NCBI GenBank assembly: GCA_020055655.1
Contig: JAIPUR010000005.1
Coordinates: forward strand, 1 to 64,000
DNA length: 64,000 nucleotides
Source of the DNA: Methanosarcinaceae archaeon
Lineage (GTDB): Archaea; Halobacteriota; Methanosarcinia; Methanosarcinales; Methanosarcinaceae
Direction: 5' to 3'
Part shown: in pieces, positions 7,461 to 18,215 of the stretch
How the letters are laid out: every line of letters starts with the position of its first letter
Numbering within the stretch: the first letter of the stretch is position 1
The notes under the pieces: model-generated
What the model was told of the DNA's origin: nothing
Database searches by the model: none
The model's input: only the letters and a program-made list of their open reading frames with translations
Program-made: the position numbers and the translations under genes

Positions 7461-9938
7461 TTAGCCAACAATATCCTTCCTGAGGCGACGTGCAGCAGAA
7501 GCAATATCCTTTTTAGAATACACCCTTGCGATCATCTCAACAGCATCCAGATTGCGCACAGCATTATCAAGATAGCCAAGAACATCACCAGGATATGCCG
7601 TCACACCATACCTATCTTCAAGCTTTCTCACAATACCAACAGGGTCATAGCCCTCAGCTCTCGTTGAGATCAGCTTTTCAGAGAACTTACGCTCGACACA
7701 ACCACAATTCGGAGAATCTCTGCAACTACATGTCATAAAATCAGATGCGAACTCGAATATCTGGTCACGGAGCACAATATCCAGTTGCTCCAGGTTCTCC
7801 CCATCAAAAAGAATATCGATCGAAGCACCCTGGAAAACCCTCGATGGCATATTAATACCAAGTGATGCGGATATTCTTGCAGCATATTTAAAATATACCG
7901 AATCGAAGAACTCCAGATTGGAAATAATGGCTATTGGATCCTGGCCTACCATCACAGCATCCCTTATCAAAAAGGCCTTAGAGACAGAAAGGAAATTACC
8001 AGATGCAATTTTACCAAACTTTGTAAGCGATACCTCAGAACCTTTACGAGTCAAAAATTTATACCTTTCAAGTTTGGACAGCAAAAAATTGATACTATAG
8101 TCCACCAGCATATTAGAATGGATTCGCTTGAGATCAGCAAGCGATGAAGTCACTGCAGTAGTAGCAAGGACCTCCTCAAGCTTCTCATCCTCACCATAAT
8201 CAACCTCTGTATGCTGCATCTCTCCCTTTAGCAATTTCAAGGCAACAGCATCCTCTGTGTCGCCTTTATCACTGGAATACTTCTTGTTCGGTACCGCAAG
8301 TAACACAACTTCACCACGGTCATGGTAATCCGGCCTTCCGGCACGTCCCAGCATCTGCAGGAAATCCTGCATATTCAGCCATTCAATACCCATTGCAAGT
8401 GATTCAAAAATAACCTGTGATGCAGGAAAATCAACGCCTGCTGCAAGTGCTGCTGTGGTAACTACAGCAGGAAGTTTACCTTTTCCAAAGCTAGCTTCCA
8501 CCTTCTTACGCTCCTGGCTTGTAAGACCCGCATGATACGGGGCAGAATACATTGGAAGTGCTTCAGAAATGCGATGACAATTCCTTCTGGAATTAGTAAA
8601 TATGATAGTTTGTCCTTTATGACCTTTAGATGAGACTTTCGCATATTCCTGCCTGACCAGCTTTGCCATAATCTTATTTTTCGAATACTCAGGACAAAGA
8701 ATGAAATGCCTTTCAATTGGAACCGGTCTGTATTCATACTCAATTAGACTTGCCTGGAGTTGCTTTGCCCTGATCGTTGGTTCTGCGATTGTTGCTGAAA
8801 GGTATATGAATTGAGCATCAGGTGCAATATATTTCAGCCTTGCTATAACACCATCTAACCTATGACCACGTTCAGGGTCTTCAATAATATGGACCTCATC
8901 TATAACTATCGTGCCCACATGCCCCAACAGATCTGCATCCCCACTTCTAAGAATATAATCGAGACCCTCATAAGTACCTACAATAATATCGGAATCAAGA
9001 GTACGTCTCATTTTTTCAGTCTTTGAAGTTTTTATCCGGGCACTACCAACTCTTATAGAGGTCTGAATACCAATACCGGAATATCTCTTTGAGAACTGAT
9101 CGTATTTCTGATTGGCAAGAGCAACAAGTGGAACCAAGTAAAGCATTTTCCCCTTTTTACGCAGTATATTCTCAACACCTGCGATCTCACCAATAAGTGT
9201 CTTACCTGTAGCTGTTACCGAAGTTACAAGCTGGTTCTGTCCCTTTAACAGACCACTTTCAATAGAAAGTGCCTGAACCGGAAGAAGAGTATCTGATTTT
9301 TGAAGTAAAATATTCTTGAACTTTTTAACCAGCGGAAGAGATTTTATCTTCTCTGCTGAAACTGTCGTGCTTGCCTCTATGGCATCAAAACGTGTTAATT
9401 CAGGATCAAGACCCTCAGGACTCAACATTCCTATTGTCCTGTCAAGATCCCTTGATTTTAACAGTGTTTCTTCAAGACGTTCGCACAGATCATCACTGTA
9501 ATATGTCTGTGAGGTTCTGAATGTCCTGTGAAGTTCATCTATGGCACAGTCCTCGCATATCTTTTCATTATGATACTTGATAGATTTGCGATTCAGGAAA
9601 TTAAATCTATAATTTAATAAACAAAAACGACATGCATTAACAACATCAGCACTCAACTGGAAATCCTGCAACATGTCCATAAAAGAAGAGCTTTGTTGCT
9701 GATCGCTACCTTTTGCAAGCATGATCCTGTCGGCGATCCTCAGAAGGTCGATCAATTCAGAAGGAGGGCGTAGTTCCTCGTTTCCATTTTTATCCACTCT
9801 GAATTTATGAGGCCTGACACCAGTTGGACTTTTCCTTATTTCCAATTCACCTACAAAAACAGGGATCTTTTTTTTGTCCCTTATAGGCATAATAATAAGT
9901 TTTGACCTTTCGGCACTTACAAGTATCCAGAGTGTCAT
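7461..9938 (-). CDS. SKI2-like superfamily 2 helicase with N-terminal zinc domain (DUF5814 type)
   Basis: An 825-residue helicase. Residues 1-200 form an archaeal N-terminal domain with two CxxC pairs (CRFC near 103-106 and CEDC near 128-131), probably a zinc finger. The motor follows: Walker A VTATGKTL near 241-248, DEVH at 347-350, SAT near 381-383, and motif VI QMLGRAGRPDYHDRG. Further cysteines sit in MTCSCRDSPNCGCVE near the C-terminus. It is related to Hel308/Ski2 enzymes that unwind DNA or RNA; the exact substrate is not known to me. The ATG at 9938 is used, with an alternative ATG 16 codons inside. It is divergent from the RecA-fold gene. Confidence 0.85.
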   Translation of the reverse strand: MTLWILVSAERSKLIIMPIRDKKKIPVFVGELEIRKSPTGVRPHKFRVDKNGNEELRPPSELIDLLRIADRIMLAKGSDQQQSSSFMDMLQDFQLSADVVNACRFCLLNYRFNFLNRKSIKYHNEKICEDCAIDELHRTFRTSQTYYSDDLCERLEETLLKSRDLDRTIGMLSPEGLDPELTRFDAIEASTTVSAEKIKSLPLVKKFKNILLQKSDTLLPVQALSIESGLLKGQNQLVTSVTATGKTLIGEIAGVENILRKKGKMLYLVPLVALANQKYDQFSKRYSGIGIQTSIRVGSARIKTSKTEKMRRTLDSDIIVGTYEGLDYILRSGDADLLGHVGTIVIDEVHIIEDPERGHRLDGVIARLKYIAPDAQFIYLSATIAEPTIRAKQLQASLIEYEYRPVPIERHFILCPEYSKNKIMAKLVRQEYAKVSSKGHKGQTIIFTNSRRNCHRISEALPMYSAPYHAGLTSQERKKVEASFGKGKLPAVVTTAALAAGVDFPASQVIFESLAMGIEWLNMQDFLQMLGRAGRPDYHDRGEVVLLAVPNKKYSSDKGDTEDAVALKLLKGEMQHTEVDYGEDEKLEEVLATTAVTSSLADLKRIHSNMLVDYSINFLLSKLERYKFLTRKGSEVSLTKFGKIASGNFLSVSKAFLIRDAVMVGQDPIAIISNLEFFDSVYFKYAARISASLGINMPSRVFQGASIDILFDGENLEQLDIVLRDQIFEFASDFMTCSCRDSPNCGCVERKFSEKLISTRAEGYDPVGIVRKLEDRYGVTAYPGDVLGYLDNAVRNLDAVEMIARVYSKKDIASAARRLRKDIVG

Positions 9939-10043
9939 TAATGCAGTCAGATAGTTTATTCATTATATATAGTATTGGTTTTTGAAAGAAAGGTTTAATA
10001 ATATAAAAATCAATATAATAATGCATGAATAATGAGGGAAACG

Positions 10044-10874
10044 ATGCTGACTGCAAATAATACAATTAAATCTGATAGTTACAATCAGAGAGCATCGGAA
10101 AGCAATACTGACAAATCTCTTTATGATAATCTGAAGAAGACATCGGAAAATAAAGATTATCAAGAACAAGATATGATTCACACAACAGGTATTGCAGTTC
10201 TTGACAGAACTCTTGGCGGAGGATTGCCGGCAGGCTCCCTTACATATTTTTCAGCTGATCCTCGTTCAATGTCTGAGATATTCATCTACCAGTTCACCCA
10301 ATCCAGAAAAACATATTATTTTACCACAACAAGAAGACCAAAATATGTTTTTGAAGACATTGTAAGTGCTGGTTTTGATCCTTCAAACATTATTTTTGTT
10401 GATATCTACAGTGAATACTACTTTAGCTCACATGGAGATATGACTGAAAATGTCGGTAACGAATATGCCGATTCAAAGATAATAGAATTCACTGAATACA
10501 ATATACGAAATATCGAAAATGATTCAAAAGGTGAAGACATCAATATAATTATTGACTCATTCTCTTTTTTCATGAATTTAAGCGTCAATCCGGGCATAAT
10601 AAAACAGTTGACGAACCTGCTTTATGAAACTACAAAGAATTTGCAATGTCTCACATACTTCTACTGCATAAAAGGAGGGCAGCCCGAATTTATTGAAAAT
10701 AGCATTATCTTCAATTCAGATGTCATTTTTGAAGCAAGTCTGGAAAGAGCATCGGATAAAGTAATCAGCACATTGTATATTCCGAAAATAAGAGGGATGA
10801 TCCCAAGTGCAGAAATAATTAAATTCAAGATCGGAGAAGGTGTACAGATCGACACTTCAAGAGATATTGCTTGA
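10044..10874 (+). CDS. RecA/KaiC-fold protein without Walker A
   Basis: A 276-residue RAD55/KaiC-like protein. The motif TGIAVLDRTLGGGLPAGSLT is the classic entry to a KaiC domain, but the expected GDPGSGKT loop reads SADPRSMSE, so the lysine and the following hydroxyl residue are gone. The Walker B strand INIIIDSFSFF is kept. It therefore probably cannot hydrolyse ATP and may act as a scaffold or partner. The first 45 residues are polar and low-complexity. The ATG at 10044 is chosen because GAGGG lies five bases before it; an ATG at 10032 overlaps that site. Confidence 0.7.
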   Translation: MLTANNTIKSDSYNQRASESNTDKSLYDNLKKTSENKDYQEQDMIHTTGIAVLDRTLGGGLPAGSLTYFSADPRSMSEIFIYQFTQSRKTYYFTTTRRPKYVFEDIVSAGFDPSNIIFVDIYSEYYFSSHGDMTENVGNEYADSKIIEFTEYNIRNIENDSKGEDINIIIDSFSFFMNLSVNPGIIKQLTNLLYETTKNLQCLTYFYCIKGGQPEFIENSIIFNSDVIFEASLERASDKVISTLYIPKIRGMIPSAEIIKFKIGEGVQIDTSRDIA

Positions 10875-10903
10875 TATACCCTATTGATTCTTTTATAATT
10901 ATT

Positions 10904-11701
10904 TCAGAGATAAGCATCTGATGTTGCCATCGAGCAATTGCATGAGCGCTTTTCTGGAATTTTGGAGATGGTATCAAAAAGAAGTTCAAAGAGCTTTTCC
11001 TGCGTATCATCAAGTGTTTCCAGCAACTCACTTACCGTTAACTTAGCATCATTGAAACCACATGCATTGTTGGTCACAGTACATATGGATGCATAGCAGA
11101 GGTTAAGTTCCTTGGCCAGGGCTACCTCTGGCAGACCGGTCATGCCCACAATATCTCCAAAATGACTCATCATCCTGATCTCGGCCCTGGATTCAAACCT
11201 GGGACCTTCGGTACAAACGTAAACAGCTTCTGAAAAACCAATATTTACTTTTTTCAGCGAAGCCTTTAATCCATCTTTTATTTCAGGACAATATGGTTCT
11301 GAAACATCAACATGTACAGTCTTTTTATCGTAAAATGTAGAAACACGGTTCTTTGTAAGATCCAGGAAATCATCGGCAAGCACAAAACTACCGATCGGAT
11401 GATTTTTCATTGTCCCCACAGAATTAGTAGAAATAATACGTTTGATCCCAAGTTTTGAAACAGCACATATATTGGCACGATAGTTGATCATGTGAGGAGG
11501 AACATGCGTACCTCCATTTGTGTGTCTAGGTATAATAGCAACATTTTTGCCTCCCATCTCATAGACAGACACATTTACATTGCCAAAGTTAGTAGAAACA
11601 TTTATATTCCCCATACATTCCGGGAAAAATGAATTTACACCGCCAATTATAGCAACACATAATTCAGGTATTTCCTCTAGTTTATTTTTGCATTCTGGCA
11701 T
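10904..11701 (-). CDS. mtnP: Methylthioadenosine/methylthioinosine phosphorylase (PNP family)
   Basis: 265 residues of the purine nucleoside phosphorylase type 2 family. Signature parts are IIPRHTNGGTHVPPHMINYR, IISTNSVGTM and CTEGPRFESRAEIRMM. The enzyme phosphorolyses methylthio-nucleosides left over from polyamine and SAM chemistry. In methanogens a homologue is known to prefer methylthioinosine, and I cannot decide between the two from sequence. It is the last gene of a run ileS-mptE-DUF373-mtnP, 17 bases behind the DUF373 gene. The C-terminus (RSCNCSMATSD) is cysteine-bearing and not part of the fold. Confidence 0.85.
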   Translation of the reverse strand: MPECKNKLEEIPELCVAIIGGVNSFFPECMGNINVSTNFGNVNVSVYEMGGKNVAIIPRHTNGGTHVPPHMINYRANICAVSKLGIKRIISTNSVGTMKNHPIGSFVLADDFLDLTKNRVSTFYDKKTVHVDVSEPYCPEIKDGLKASLKKVNIGFSEAVYVCTEGPRFESRAEIRMMSHFGDIVGMTGLPEVALAKELNLCYASICTVTNNACGFNDAKLTVSELLETLDDTQEKLFELLFDTISKIPEKRSCNCSMATSDAYL

Positions 11702-11717
11702 TAGATACCCTCATTTA

Positions 11718-12812
11718 TCACTTCTTTTTCTTTGCCTTCGTTTTTTCATCAGAAGATATCTTAATACCTGCAAGAGCAACTATTAAGGCAAATACTACTG
11801 AATACACAAAGTACTGCACTCCATTGCCTGACAAAGGACCGGTTATTACAGGATCTACGGATAAAAGGTATGTACTTGCACCCCAGAAAAGCAGACCAAT
11901 AGAAGTTACAAAAAATCCTGGGACGATATAATTGACCGTAGGTTCTCCATTCTTACGACAATCCATTATCTTTCCTGCATCAGCAAGCAGAATAGCTCCG
12001 GTATATAGCCATACTGTTGAATTGACAAATACTGTCACAAGAGGAATCATTCCATAGTACCACATGCCTTCTTTCGTATAAAGCTCCCATATACTCACCA
12101 GGCCAAGTATAGTAGCAACCAGTGCAATTACAGCAGCTGTTGCATAGGTGAAAAAAGACATTCTTCCCGAATAAAAAGAATCTTTCACTTTTTCCCATAA
12201 GTAATTGATATTCTCGCCAAATCCTCTGTAAAGCATGTATATTCCAATTGCAGCGAGGATACCAATAATCGCTCCCTGAGGGTAATCGATCAGAAGGAAA
12301 AATGCATAGATCAATGATGCAAGACCAAGCGGGACAAAAAACGTTTGCGATATCTTAGGATCATTGAATGCATGCTTAATAATATAATAAGTACTCTCAA
12401 GGTTTGCGCTCTGCATAACAACAATACGCTTCACAGAATCTATCTTTATTCTTGATTGTACAATTGGCAAAAGACTTTCATCCTCTGCACCATCGGAAAT
12501 AAAGATTGCAGACTCAGCATTGAATTTCTTTAGAAGTAAGTCAAGTTGGTTTGCAATTTTCTGATCAGAGATGATCCCAACGTTCTTATCACCTGCAAAA
12601 GTGATGATCTCAGCATCAACACCTTTGGCAGTGAGTTCATCAAATACCTTTACTCCACCAAATATTGTATTGGTATCAGAATCTTCAGGGTCAGCTGTTG
12701 CAAGCTTTACAGCAGCCTCTATGTTAGCCTTTCTTCCAATAAGAGGTGACCTGACATGAGCTTTTTCGCCAATGTCATCATCTCTGTCTATACAAATTAT
12801 CAACTTTTCCAT
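11718..12812 (-). CDS. DUF373 membrane protein
   Basis: 364 residues. The N-terminal 150 residues are a soluble domain beginning LIICIDRDDDIGEKAHVRSP, an aspartate-rich strand-loop seen in DUF373, with FISDGAEDE further on. The rest holds about six transmembrane helices (for example VPLGLASLIYAFFLLIDY) and ends in a lysine tail. The family is restricted largely to archaea and has no known role. It sits 91 bases behind mptE on the same strand. Confidence 0.8.
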   Translation of the reverse strand: MEKLIICIDRDDDIGEKAHVRSPLIGRKANIEAAVKLATADPEDSDTNTIFGGVKVFDELTAKGVDAEIITFAGDKNVGIISDQKIANQLDLLLKKFNAESAIFISDGAEDESLLPIVQSRIKIDSVKRIVVMQSANLESTYYIIKHAFNDPKISQTFFVPLGLASLIYAFFLLIDYPQGAIIGILAAIGIYMLYRGFGENINYLWEKVKDSFYSGRMSFFTYATAAVIALVATILGLVSIWELYTKEGMWYYGMIPLVTVFVNSTVWLYTGAILLADAGKIMDCRKNGEPTVNYIVPGFFVTSIGLLFWGASTYLLSVDPVITGPLSGNGVQYFVYSVVFALIVALAGIKISSDEKTKAKKKK

Positions 12813-12903
12813 AAAACTCCAGTAAACATTTAATTGCAGAAAATATAAATAGATTCTGATAAAATCGCAATTCTGAAGGACTTAAAAAATAGAAGAAACA
12901 AAC

Positions 12904-13542
12904 TCAGAACTGATCTGGAAATACCATATCAATGAGTCTGTTAGCCCATTCAAGCTTCTTCTTCTTGATAGATGTAACATTGTCATCAGCAAGATCAAAG
13001 CCTACCAATGTAATGCTAGCTGCATCGAATTGTTTTGCAATGAAAACACAGCGATCCCCATCACTGAATCCACCAAAGTTATAGACATTCTCCAGTGGAA
13101 CTGACTGGGTACTTCCAACCATATCCTGCATAAGGGGAACATATTTTTCCATTTTTTCAATGTTATCCCCATGTGCATGGACAACCACTATGGAACCCAT
13201 ACTGTTAGCAAGTATTTCGTTATCCAGGTCTCCATCAAGATCTGTTACTATCAGATCAGGCACAACATCCTTTTCTATTAAAGCTGTTGTAGCAGCATCA
13301 GCAACCACGATCACGTAGTCATCGATATCTACAAGATCCAGATCATTTCTGAGACATGGAGCATTCCCACAAACCAGAACATCTTTTCCACTTATGAGTT
13401 CATCAAGAACAGAGACTTCTACAGAATTTGATCCATCCAACATTTTTGAAAGAATGATGGCAGCTTGCTCATCACCCTCTCTGCTAAAACCCATATCCTC
13501 AAGAATTTCTGAGTAAATGGGCTCCCATTCTTTAAAATCCAT
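12904..13542 (-). CDS. mptE: 6-hydroxymethyl-7,8-dihydropterin pyrophosphokinase, MptE type
   Basis: MptE transfers pyrophosphate from ATP to 6-hydroxymethyl-dihydropterin in tetrahydromethanopterin synthesis. The 212-residue protein matches the archaeal DUF115-type enzyme: KDVLVCGNAPCLRNDL, VVADAATTALIEKDVVPDLI, VTDLDGD and VHAHGDN are the conserved nucleotide and metal-binding parts, with GGFSDGDRCVF near the end. It is unrelated to bacterial FolK. It lies nine bases behind ileS and its product feeds the cofactor used by Mch, encoded later in this window. Confidence 0.85.
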   Translation of the reverse strand: MDFKEWEPIYSEILEDMGFSREGDEQAAIILSKMLDGSNSVEVSVLDELISGKDVLVCGNAPCLRNDLDLVDIDDYVIVVADAATTALIEKDVVPDLIVTDLDGDLDNEILANSMGSIVVVHAHGDNIEKMEKYVPLMQDMVGSTQSVPLENVYNFGGFSDGDRCVFIAKQFDAASITLVGFDLADDNVTSIKKKKLEWANRLIDMVFPDQF

Positions 13543-13551
13543 GATATCAGA

Positions 13552-16500
13552 TCACACAGCAGAAATTCCGATGCTCATGGAAATACCTTCAACATCCCAG
13601 TCTTTCACAAGATCACCAGCAGCTTCTACATCAAGTGCGATCACCTGAACATCTGCCCTGACCTCTTTTGCAATGAATTGTTCGAAATCAAGAACCAGAT
13701 CAAGAACTCTTTCATCATCAATTCTGATAAGAGCTTTTATTCCCTGATCGACCAGGAGGTTGAGTTCTTTCCTCATGTCCTGAACCCTGCGGATAACTTC
13801 TCTTGAGTAACCCTCGGATTCGATCTCACGACTAAGCTGTGCATCCACATAAATGACCCCTGCACTTGATTCTGCACTTGCGACCATTTCAGGTACAGTC
13901 TCTTCGAAATTGACCATTTCACTTGTGATGTTAACAGTTACGCCACCTGCGATCTCAGTTTCAAAATCACCACTCGCAAGAGCAGCTTTAAGTTCTTTCA
14001 CATCAGCTTGCTTGATAGCAGCTATAACCTTTCCTGCGTCGGCCTTGAATACAGGACCAATAGCCCCGGGGTTAGGATTTGCTTCAGATCCAAGTTCATC
14101 CCATGATTCTCCGACACCAGTAAGAACAATATCCTTAGAATTGGTCTGGTCCATGAGAACTGACTTGAGACTTGAAACAGCTTCAGCAGCTTGCTGGTCA
14201 ACTGGGCTGAGAACTATGCGGCTTACAGGCCACCTAAGTTTCCTGCCAACCTTCTGACGTGCATTGGATGCTGATTCCACGATCGATCTGACAAGCTTCA
14301 TATGTGCTTCAAGCTCTGTATCAACAAGAGAGTCGTCAACTTCAGGCCAATCACACATATGTACAGATCCAGGTTCATTTTCATCGACATTTCTCACAAG
14401 GTTCTGATACATCTCTTCAGCAAGGTGTGGCATAAAAGGAGCAATGATCTTGGACAAGGTCACAAAAACATCGTAAAGTACACGATATACTGCCAGTTTA
14501 TCCGGATCATCAGCCTCTACCCATGTCCTTGGGCGAATAAGCTGGATATACCATCGGGATAGATCTTCCAGAATGAATTGGTTTACAGATCTTAATGCTC
14601 TGTGCAATGTACACTTAGCCATGGCATCGCCCACGTCAACTATGAGTGACTGTGCTCTGGAAAGTATCCACTTGTCTTCTTCACGCAGGTGTGGTTTGAC
14701 AGACTCAAGTGACACCTTTGTGGGATCGAACTTATCAAGAACCATATACGGTAATGGGAAACGATAAACATTCCAGAGAATATTTAATGTCCTGTTAATG
14801 TTTCCAAGTTCATCCTGGGCGAATTTCATATCATCCCAGGGAGCGCTTGAAGATAGAACAAAACTTCGTAGTGTGTCTGCACCGAACTTCTCTATTACAT
14901 CGCCAGGTGCAACAACATTACCAAGACTCTTTGACATCTTCCTGCCTTTTTCGTCAAGAGTGAAACCATGCATGAGTACACTCTTGTAGGGAGCCTTCCC
15001 AAAAGCCACCATACTGGCACCAAGCTGTGAATAGAACCATCCACGCGTCTGGTCCTGTCCTTCTGCGATGAAGTCTGCAGGCCACCATTTATCAAAGTCT
15101 TCCTGTTGCTGTGGGAATCTGAGAGTTGCCCATGATGCCACAGCAGAATCAAACCATACATCGAATACATCTTCGACGCGTGACATCTTACTGCCACATT
15201 CACAATCGAGTTTTATGGCATCTACGTAAGGTCTGTGAAGCTCGATATCCTCGGATGCATTTGAGACCTCCGTAAGCTCATCTCTTGTTCCTACCACATG
15301 CATCTTGTCACAGCTGTCACATTTCCACACAGGAATTGGAATACCCCAATAACGCTGACGGGATACACACCAGTCACGTGCACCTTCCACCCAGTTCTTA
15401 AACCTTGCAGAACCTGCCCATTCAGGATACCAGGTTACTTTTTCGATCTCAGAGAGCATCTCTTCCTTGAGTTCGCCGATCTTTATGAACCACTGCTCTG
15501 TTGCAAGATAGATTATAGGTGTTTTGCAGCGCCAGCAGTGTCCATACCTGTGATCTACAGTGAACTCTGCAAGCAATAATCCGCGCTCATTGAGATCTTC
15601 AATAACGACCTTATTTGCTTCGCGGATATGCATACCTGCATACTCACCAGCTTCTTCGGTATAACTACCATCTGAACCTACAGGACAGAAGATAGGCAGA
15701 TCATTCTTTACACCAACATCAAAATCGTCCATACCATGGCCAGGTGCAATATGTACGCAGCCAGTGTTCTCTGCAGTTACGTAATTTGCAAGATATACAT
15801 TATGATCTATGGTTGCCTGTTTTGGTACTTTATCTGCAAGAGCATGCTCATATGCAAGACCTGCAAGATCTTCACCAAGCATTGTATCAAGCACTTCAAA
15901 GTCAGCATACCTTCCTTTTCTGAGGATATTATCAACAAGCTCAGAAGCTATTATCAGAACTTCTTCCTTTCCATCAGATGCAACAGCTTTGACCTTTGAA
16001 TATTCAAATTCAGGATGTACTGCAACAGCAATGTTAGAAGGGATTGTCCATGGAGTTGTTGTCCAGATGATAATAAATGTATCTTCCTCATCCTTTACCT
16101 TGAACTTAACAAATATAGATGGATCAGTTCTGTCAGCATACTCTACTTCGGAATCTGCAATTGCAGTTTCGCAACGTGGACACCAGTTTACAACACGTTT
16201 ACCCTGTTCAAGCAAGTCTTTCTCATATGCACGCTTGAGAGTCCACCATGCAGCTTCGATGTACTCATCACGAAGTGTCATGTAGGGGTCTTCCCAATTA
16301 AGCCATGCACCAAGATTCTTGAACTGCCCAGTCATATTATCTTTCTGCTTCAGGGCAAATTCTTTACATTTAGCAATAAAATTTTCAACACCATAAGCTT
16401 CAATATCCTTCTTTGAAGTGAAACCCAGTGCTTCCTCTACTTTTACTTCAATAGGCAGACCATGCATATCCCATCCGGCACGGTCGATCATATCATAGCC

Positions 16501-16725
16501 ATTCATTGAGCGGTAGCGTAAAATGGAGTCCTTGAGAATTTTGTTCCATGCAGTACCAAGGTGAATGTGTCCGGTAGTATAAGGTGGACCATCTACGAAA
16601 AAGAACTTTTTAGCACCTTTCCTCTGTTCACGTACTTTAGCATACGCGTCTGTTTCATCCCAGAACTCATGAGTCTTTTTCTCAATAGTTTCCGGGTCAT
16701 ATTGATTAGTGATCTCCTCTATCAT
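13552..16725 (-). CDS. ileS: Isoleucyl-tRNA synthetase
   Basis: The 1057-residue class I synthetase is full length. HIHLG (the HIGH motif) is at residues 53-57 and KMSKS at 596-600. The CP1 editing domain lies between, with [11 protein letters not shown] near 221-231. Zinc-type cysteine pairs are present at CPRC (182-185), CWRC (397-400) and CDSC (469-472). The C-terminus is the archaeal/eukaryal form with a long tRNA-binding extension. It charges tRNA-Ile in the cytosol. It is the first gene of the ileS-mptE-DUF373-mtnP run and is divergent from fprA across about 240 bases. Confidence 0.97.
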   Translation of the reverse strand: MIEEITNQYDPETIEKKTHEFWDETDAYAKVREQRKGAKKFFFVDGPPYTTGHIHLGTAWNKILKDSILRYRSMNGYDMIDRAGWDMHGLPIEVKVEEALGFTSKKDIEAYGVENFIAKCKEFALKQKDNMTGQFKNLGAWLNWEDPYMTLRDEYIEAAWWTLKRAYEKDLLEQGKRVVNWCPRCETAIADSEVEYADRTDPSIFVKFKVKDEEDTFIIIWTTTPWTIPSNIAVAVHPEFEYSKVKAVASDGKEEVLIIASELVDNILRKGRYADFEVLDTMLGEDLAGLAYEHALADKVPKQATIDHNVYLANYVTAENTGCVHIAPGHGMDDFDVGVKNDLPIFCPVGSDGSYTEEAGEYAGMHIREANKVVIEDLNERGLLLAEFTVDHRYGHCWRCKTPIIYLATEQWFIKIGELKEEMLSEIEKVTWYPEWAGSARFKNWVEGARDWCVSRQRYWGIPIPVWKCDSCDKMHVVGTRDELTEVSNASEDIELHRPYVDAIKLDCECGSKMSRVEDVFDVWFDSAVASWATLRFPQQQEDFDKWWPADFIAEGQDQTRGWFYSQLGASMVAFGKAPYKSVLMHGFTLDEKGRKMSKSLGNVVAPGDVIEKFGADTLRSFVLSSSAPWDDMKFAQDELGNINRTLNILWNVYRFPLPYMVLDKFDPTKVSLESVKPHLREEDKWILSRAQSLIVDVGDAMAKCTLHRALRSVNQFILEDLSRWYIQLIRPRTWVEADDPDKLAVYRVLYDVFVTLSKIIAPFMPHLAEEMYQNLVRNVDENEPGSVHMCDWPEVDDSLVDTELEAHMKLVRSIVESASNARQKVGRKLRWPVSRIVLSPVDQQAAEAVSSLKSVLMDQTNSKDIVLTGVGESWDELGSEANPNPGAIGPVFKADAGKVIAAIKQADVKELKAALASGDFETEIAGGVTVNITSEMVNFEETVPEMVASAESSAGVIYVDAQLSREIESEGYSREVIRRVQDMRKELNLLVDQGIKALIRIDDERVLDLVLDFEQFIAKEVRADVQVIALDVEAAGDLVKDWDVEGISMSIGISAV

Positions 16726-16967
16726 CTAAGGTTCTCCATTGTTAATTTTGATATGGGTATTGCTACTACAATATTTAATTTAAACGTATGGTATCCGTAT
16801 AAGCTGATAATTCCATCTAAGTCATAATAATCCTGTATTTTACTGAGATCATGAGTGCTTTATCAGACATAACATTATATGTCAGCGAACCAATTATTCT
16901 TATTATCAACTTCAAAATCGACTTCTATTTTGAATCTATATGATCATGAAAATTGGGAGACAATCAA

Positions 16968-18158
16968 ATGAATAAATATGCTATACCCGAAATATCTGAG
17001 AACGTATTCTGGGTTGGTTCAAAAGACTGGAACCGCCGCTTATTCGATGCATTGATACCACTGCCACAGGGAACTTCTTACAATGCATATTTTGTAAAGG
17101 GAGATAAGAAGACTGCACTTATAGATTCTGTCAATCCAGGTTTTGAAAAAGAACTGGAAGCTAAAATTGAACAGATAGGAAGTGTTGAGGAAATAGATTA
17201 TCTCATCATGAATCATGCTGAACCTGATCATTCCGGCTCCATTCCCTACATAATGAACCTTGCACCTGAAATTGTACTTGTTACCACAGAAAAAGGTGCG
17301 AAGATGGCAACAATGTATCACAACATTCCTGAAGAGCGAATGATGATAGTCAAGCAGGATGATACTCTTGACCTTGGTGGAAAGACTCTTAGGTTCATAG
17401 AAGCACCGTGGCTCCACTGGCCTGAAACAATGTTCACATTCCTTGAAGAAGACAGAGTATTATTCTCATGTGATTTCTTTGGAGCACATACGGCTTTTGG
17501 ATTCTATGATGATGAAGTCGAAGATCTCATTGGTATCGCAAAAAGATATTTTGGAGAAATAATGATGCCATTTAAAGGACTTGGCAAAAAAGGCTTGAAG
17601 AAGGCCATCGATCTCGACCCGCTCATGATCGCACCAAGCCACGGCCCAATATATCGAAATCCAGAAAGAATATTCGAAGCTTATATGACGTGGACCCACG
17701 GCAGAACAAAAGAGAAGGTAATCATTCTCTATGTAAGTATGTGGAACTCAACCGAAAACATGGTACAGACCATTGTTGAAACACTTACATCTGAAGGGAT
17801 CGAGCTTTGCCTTTACAATCTCACAAATGCAGATATCGGCGATATAGCAAGAGAACTTGTAGACTCACGTGCCATTGTTGTAGGAACTCCTACATTGCTT
17901 GGAGGTATGCACCCTCTTGCATTACATGCCGTAAACCTTGCTAAATCCCTGCGTCCTCCTTTCAAATATGCTGTTGCTCTCAGTTCCTATGGATGGGGAG
18001 GCGGTGCAGTCAACCAGCTTCAGGGAATTTTGAAAAATACACAGCTTGAAATTGTAGGAGCAGTTGATGTCAAGGGACCATGTAATGAAGAAGACTTTGA
18101 AAATATCAGAGAACTTGGAATGGAGCTTGCCAGAAAAATAAAAGAGGATAAGGAATAG
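16968..18158 (+). CDS. fprA: A-type flavoprotein FprA (F420H2 oxidase)
   Basis: 396 residues. The first two thirds form a metallo-beta-lactamase-like diiron domain with the ligand set NHAEPDHSG near 81-89 and CDFFGAH. The last third is a flavodoxin domain (VSMWNSTENM, VGTPTLLGGMHP, SYGWGGGAV) that holds FMN. In methanogens this enzyme reduces oxygen to water with reduced coenzyme F420. The ATG at 16968 follows GGGAGA; the TTG 15 bases upstream overlaps that site. An MsvR-like redox regulator and an F390-synthetase-like gene in the same window fit an oxygen-response role. Confidence 0.93.
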   Translation: MNKYAIPEISENVFWVGSKDWNRRLFDALIPLPQGTSYNAYFVKGDKKTALIDSVNPGFEKELEAKIEQIGSVEEIDYLIMNHAEPDHSGSIPYIMNLAPEIVLVTTEKGAKMATMYHNIPEERMMIVKQDDTLDLGGKTLRFIEAPWLHWPETMFTFLEEDRVLFSCDFFGAHTAFGFYDDEVEDLIGIAKRYFGEIMMPFKGLGKKGLKKAIDLDPLMIAPSHGPIYRNPERIFEAYMTWTHGRTKEKVIILYVSMWNSTENMVQTIVETLTSEGIELCLYNLTNADIGDIARELVDSRAIVVGTPTLLGGMHPLALHAVNLAKSLRPPFKYAVALSSYGWGGGAVNQLQGILKNTQLEIVGAVDVKGPCNEEDFENIRELGMELARKIKEDKE

Positions 18159-18215
18159 TTCCTCAACATTATTCACACAGATATCAGAATTAACAGATCA
18201 ATTGGAGCCTAAAAT

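Noticed and set aside
13853-16416. Several plus-strand frames of 60-160 codons inside ileS
   Set aside because: They are antisense shadows of a clear, full-length isoleucyl-tRNA synthetase gene.
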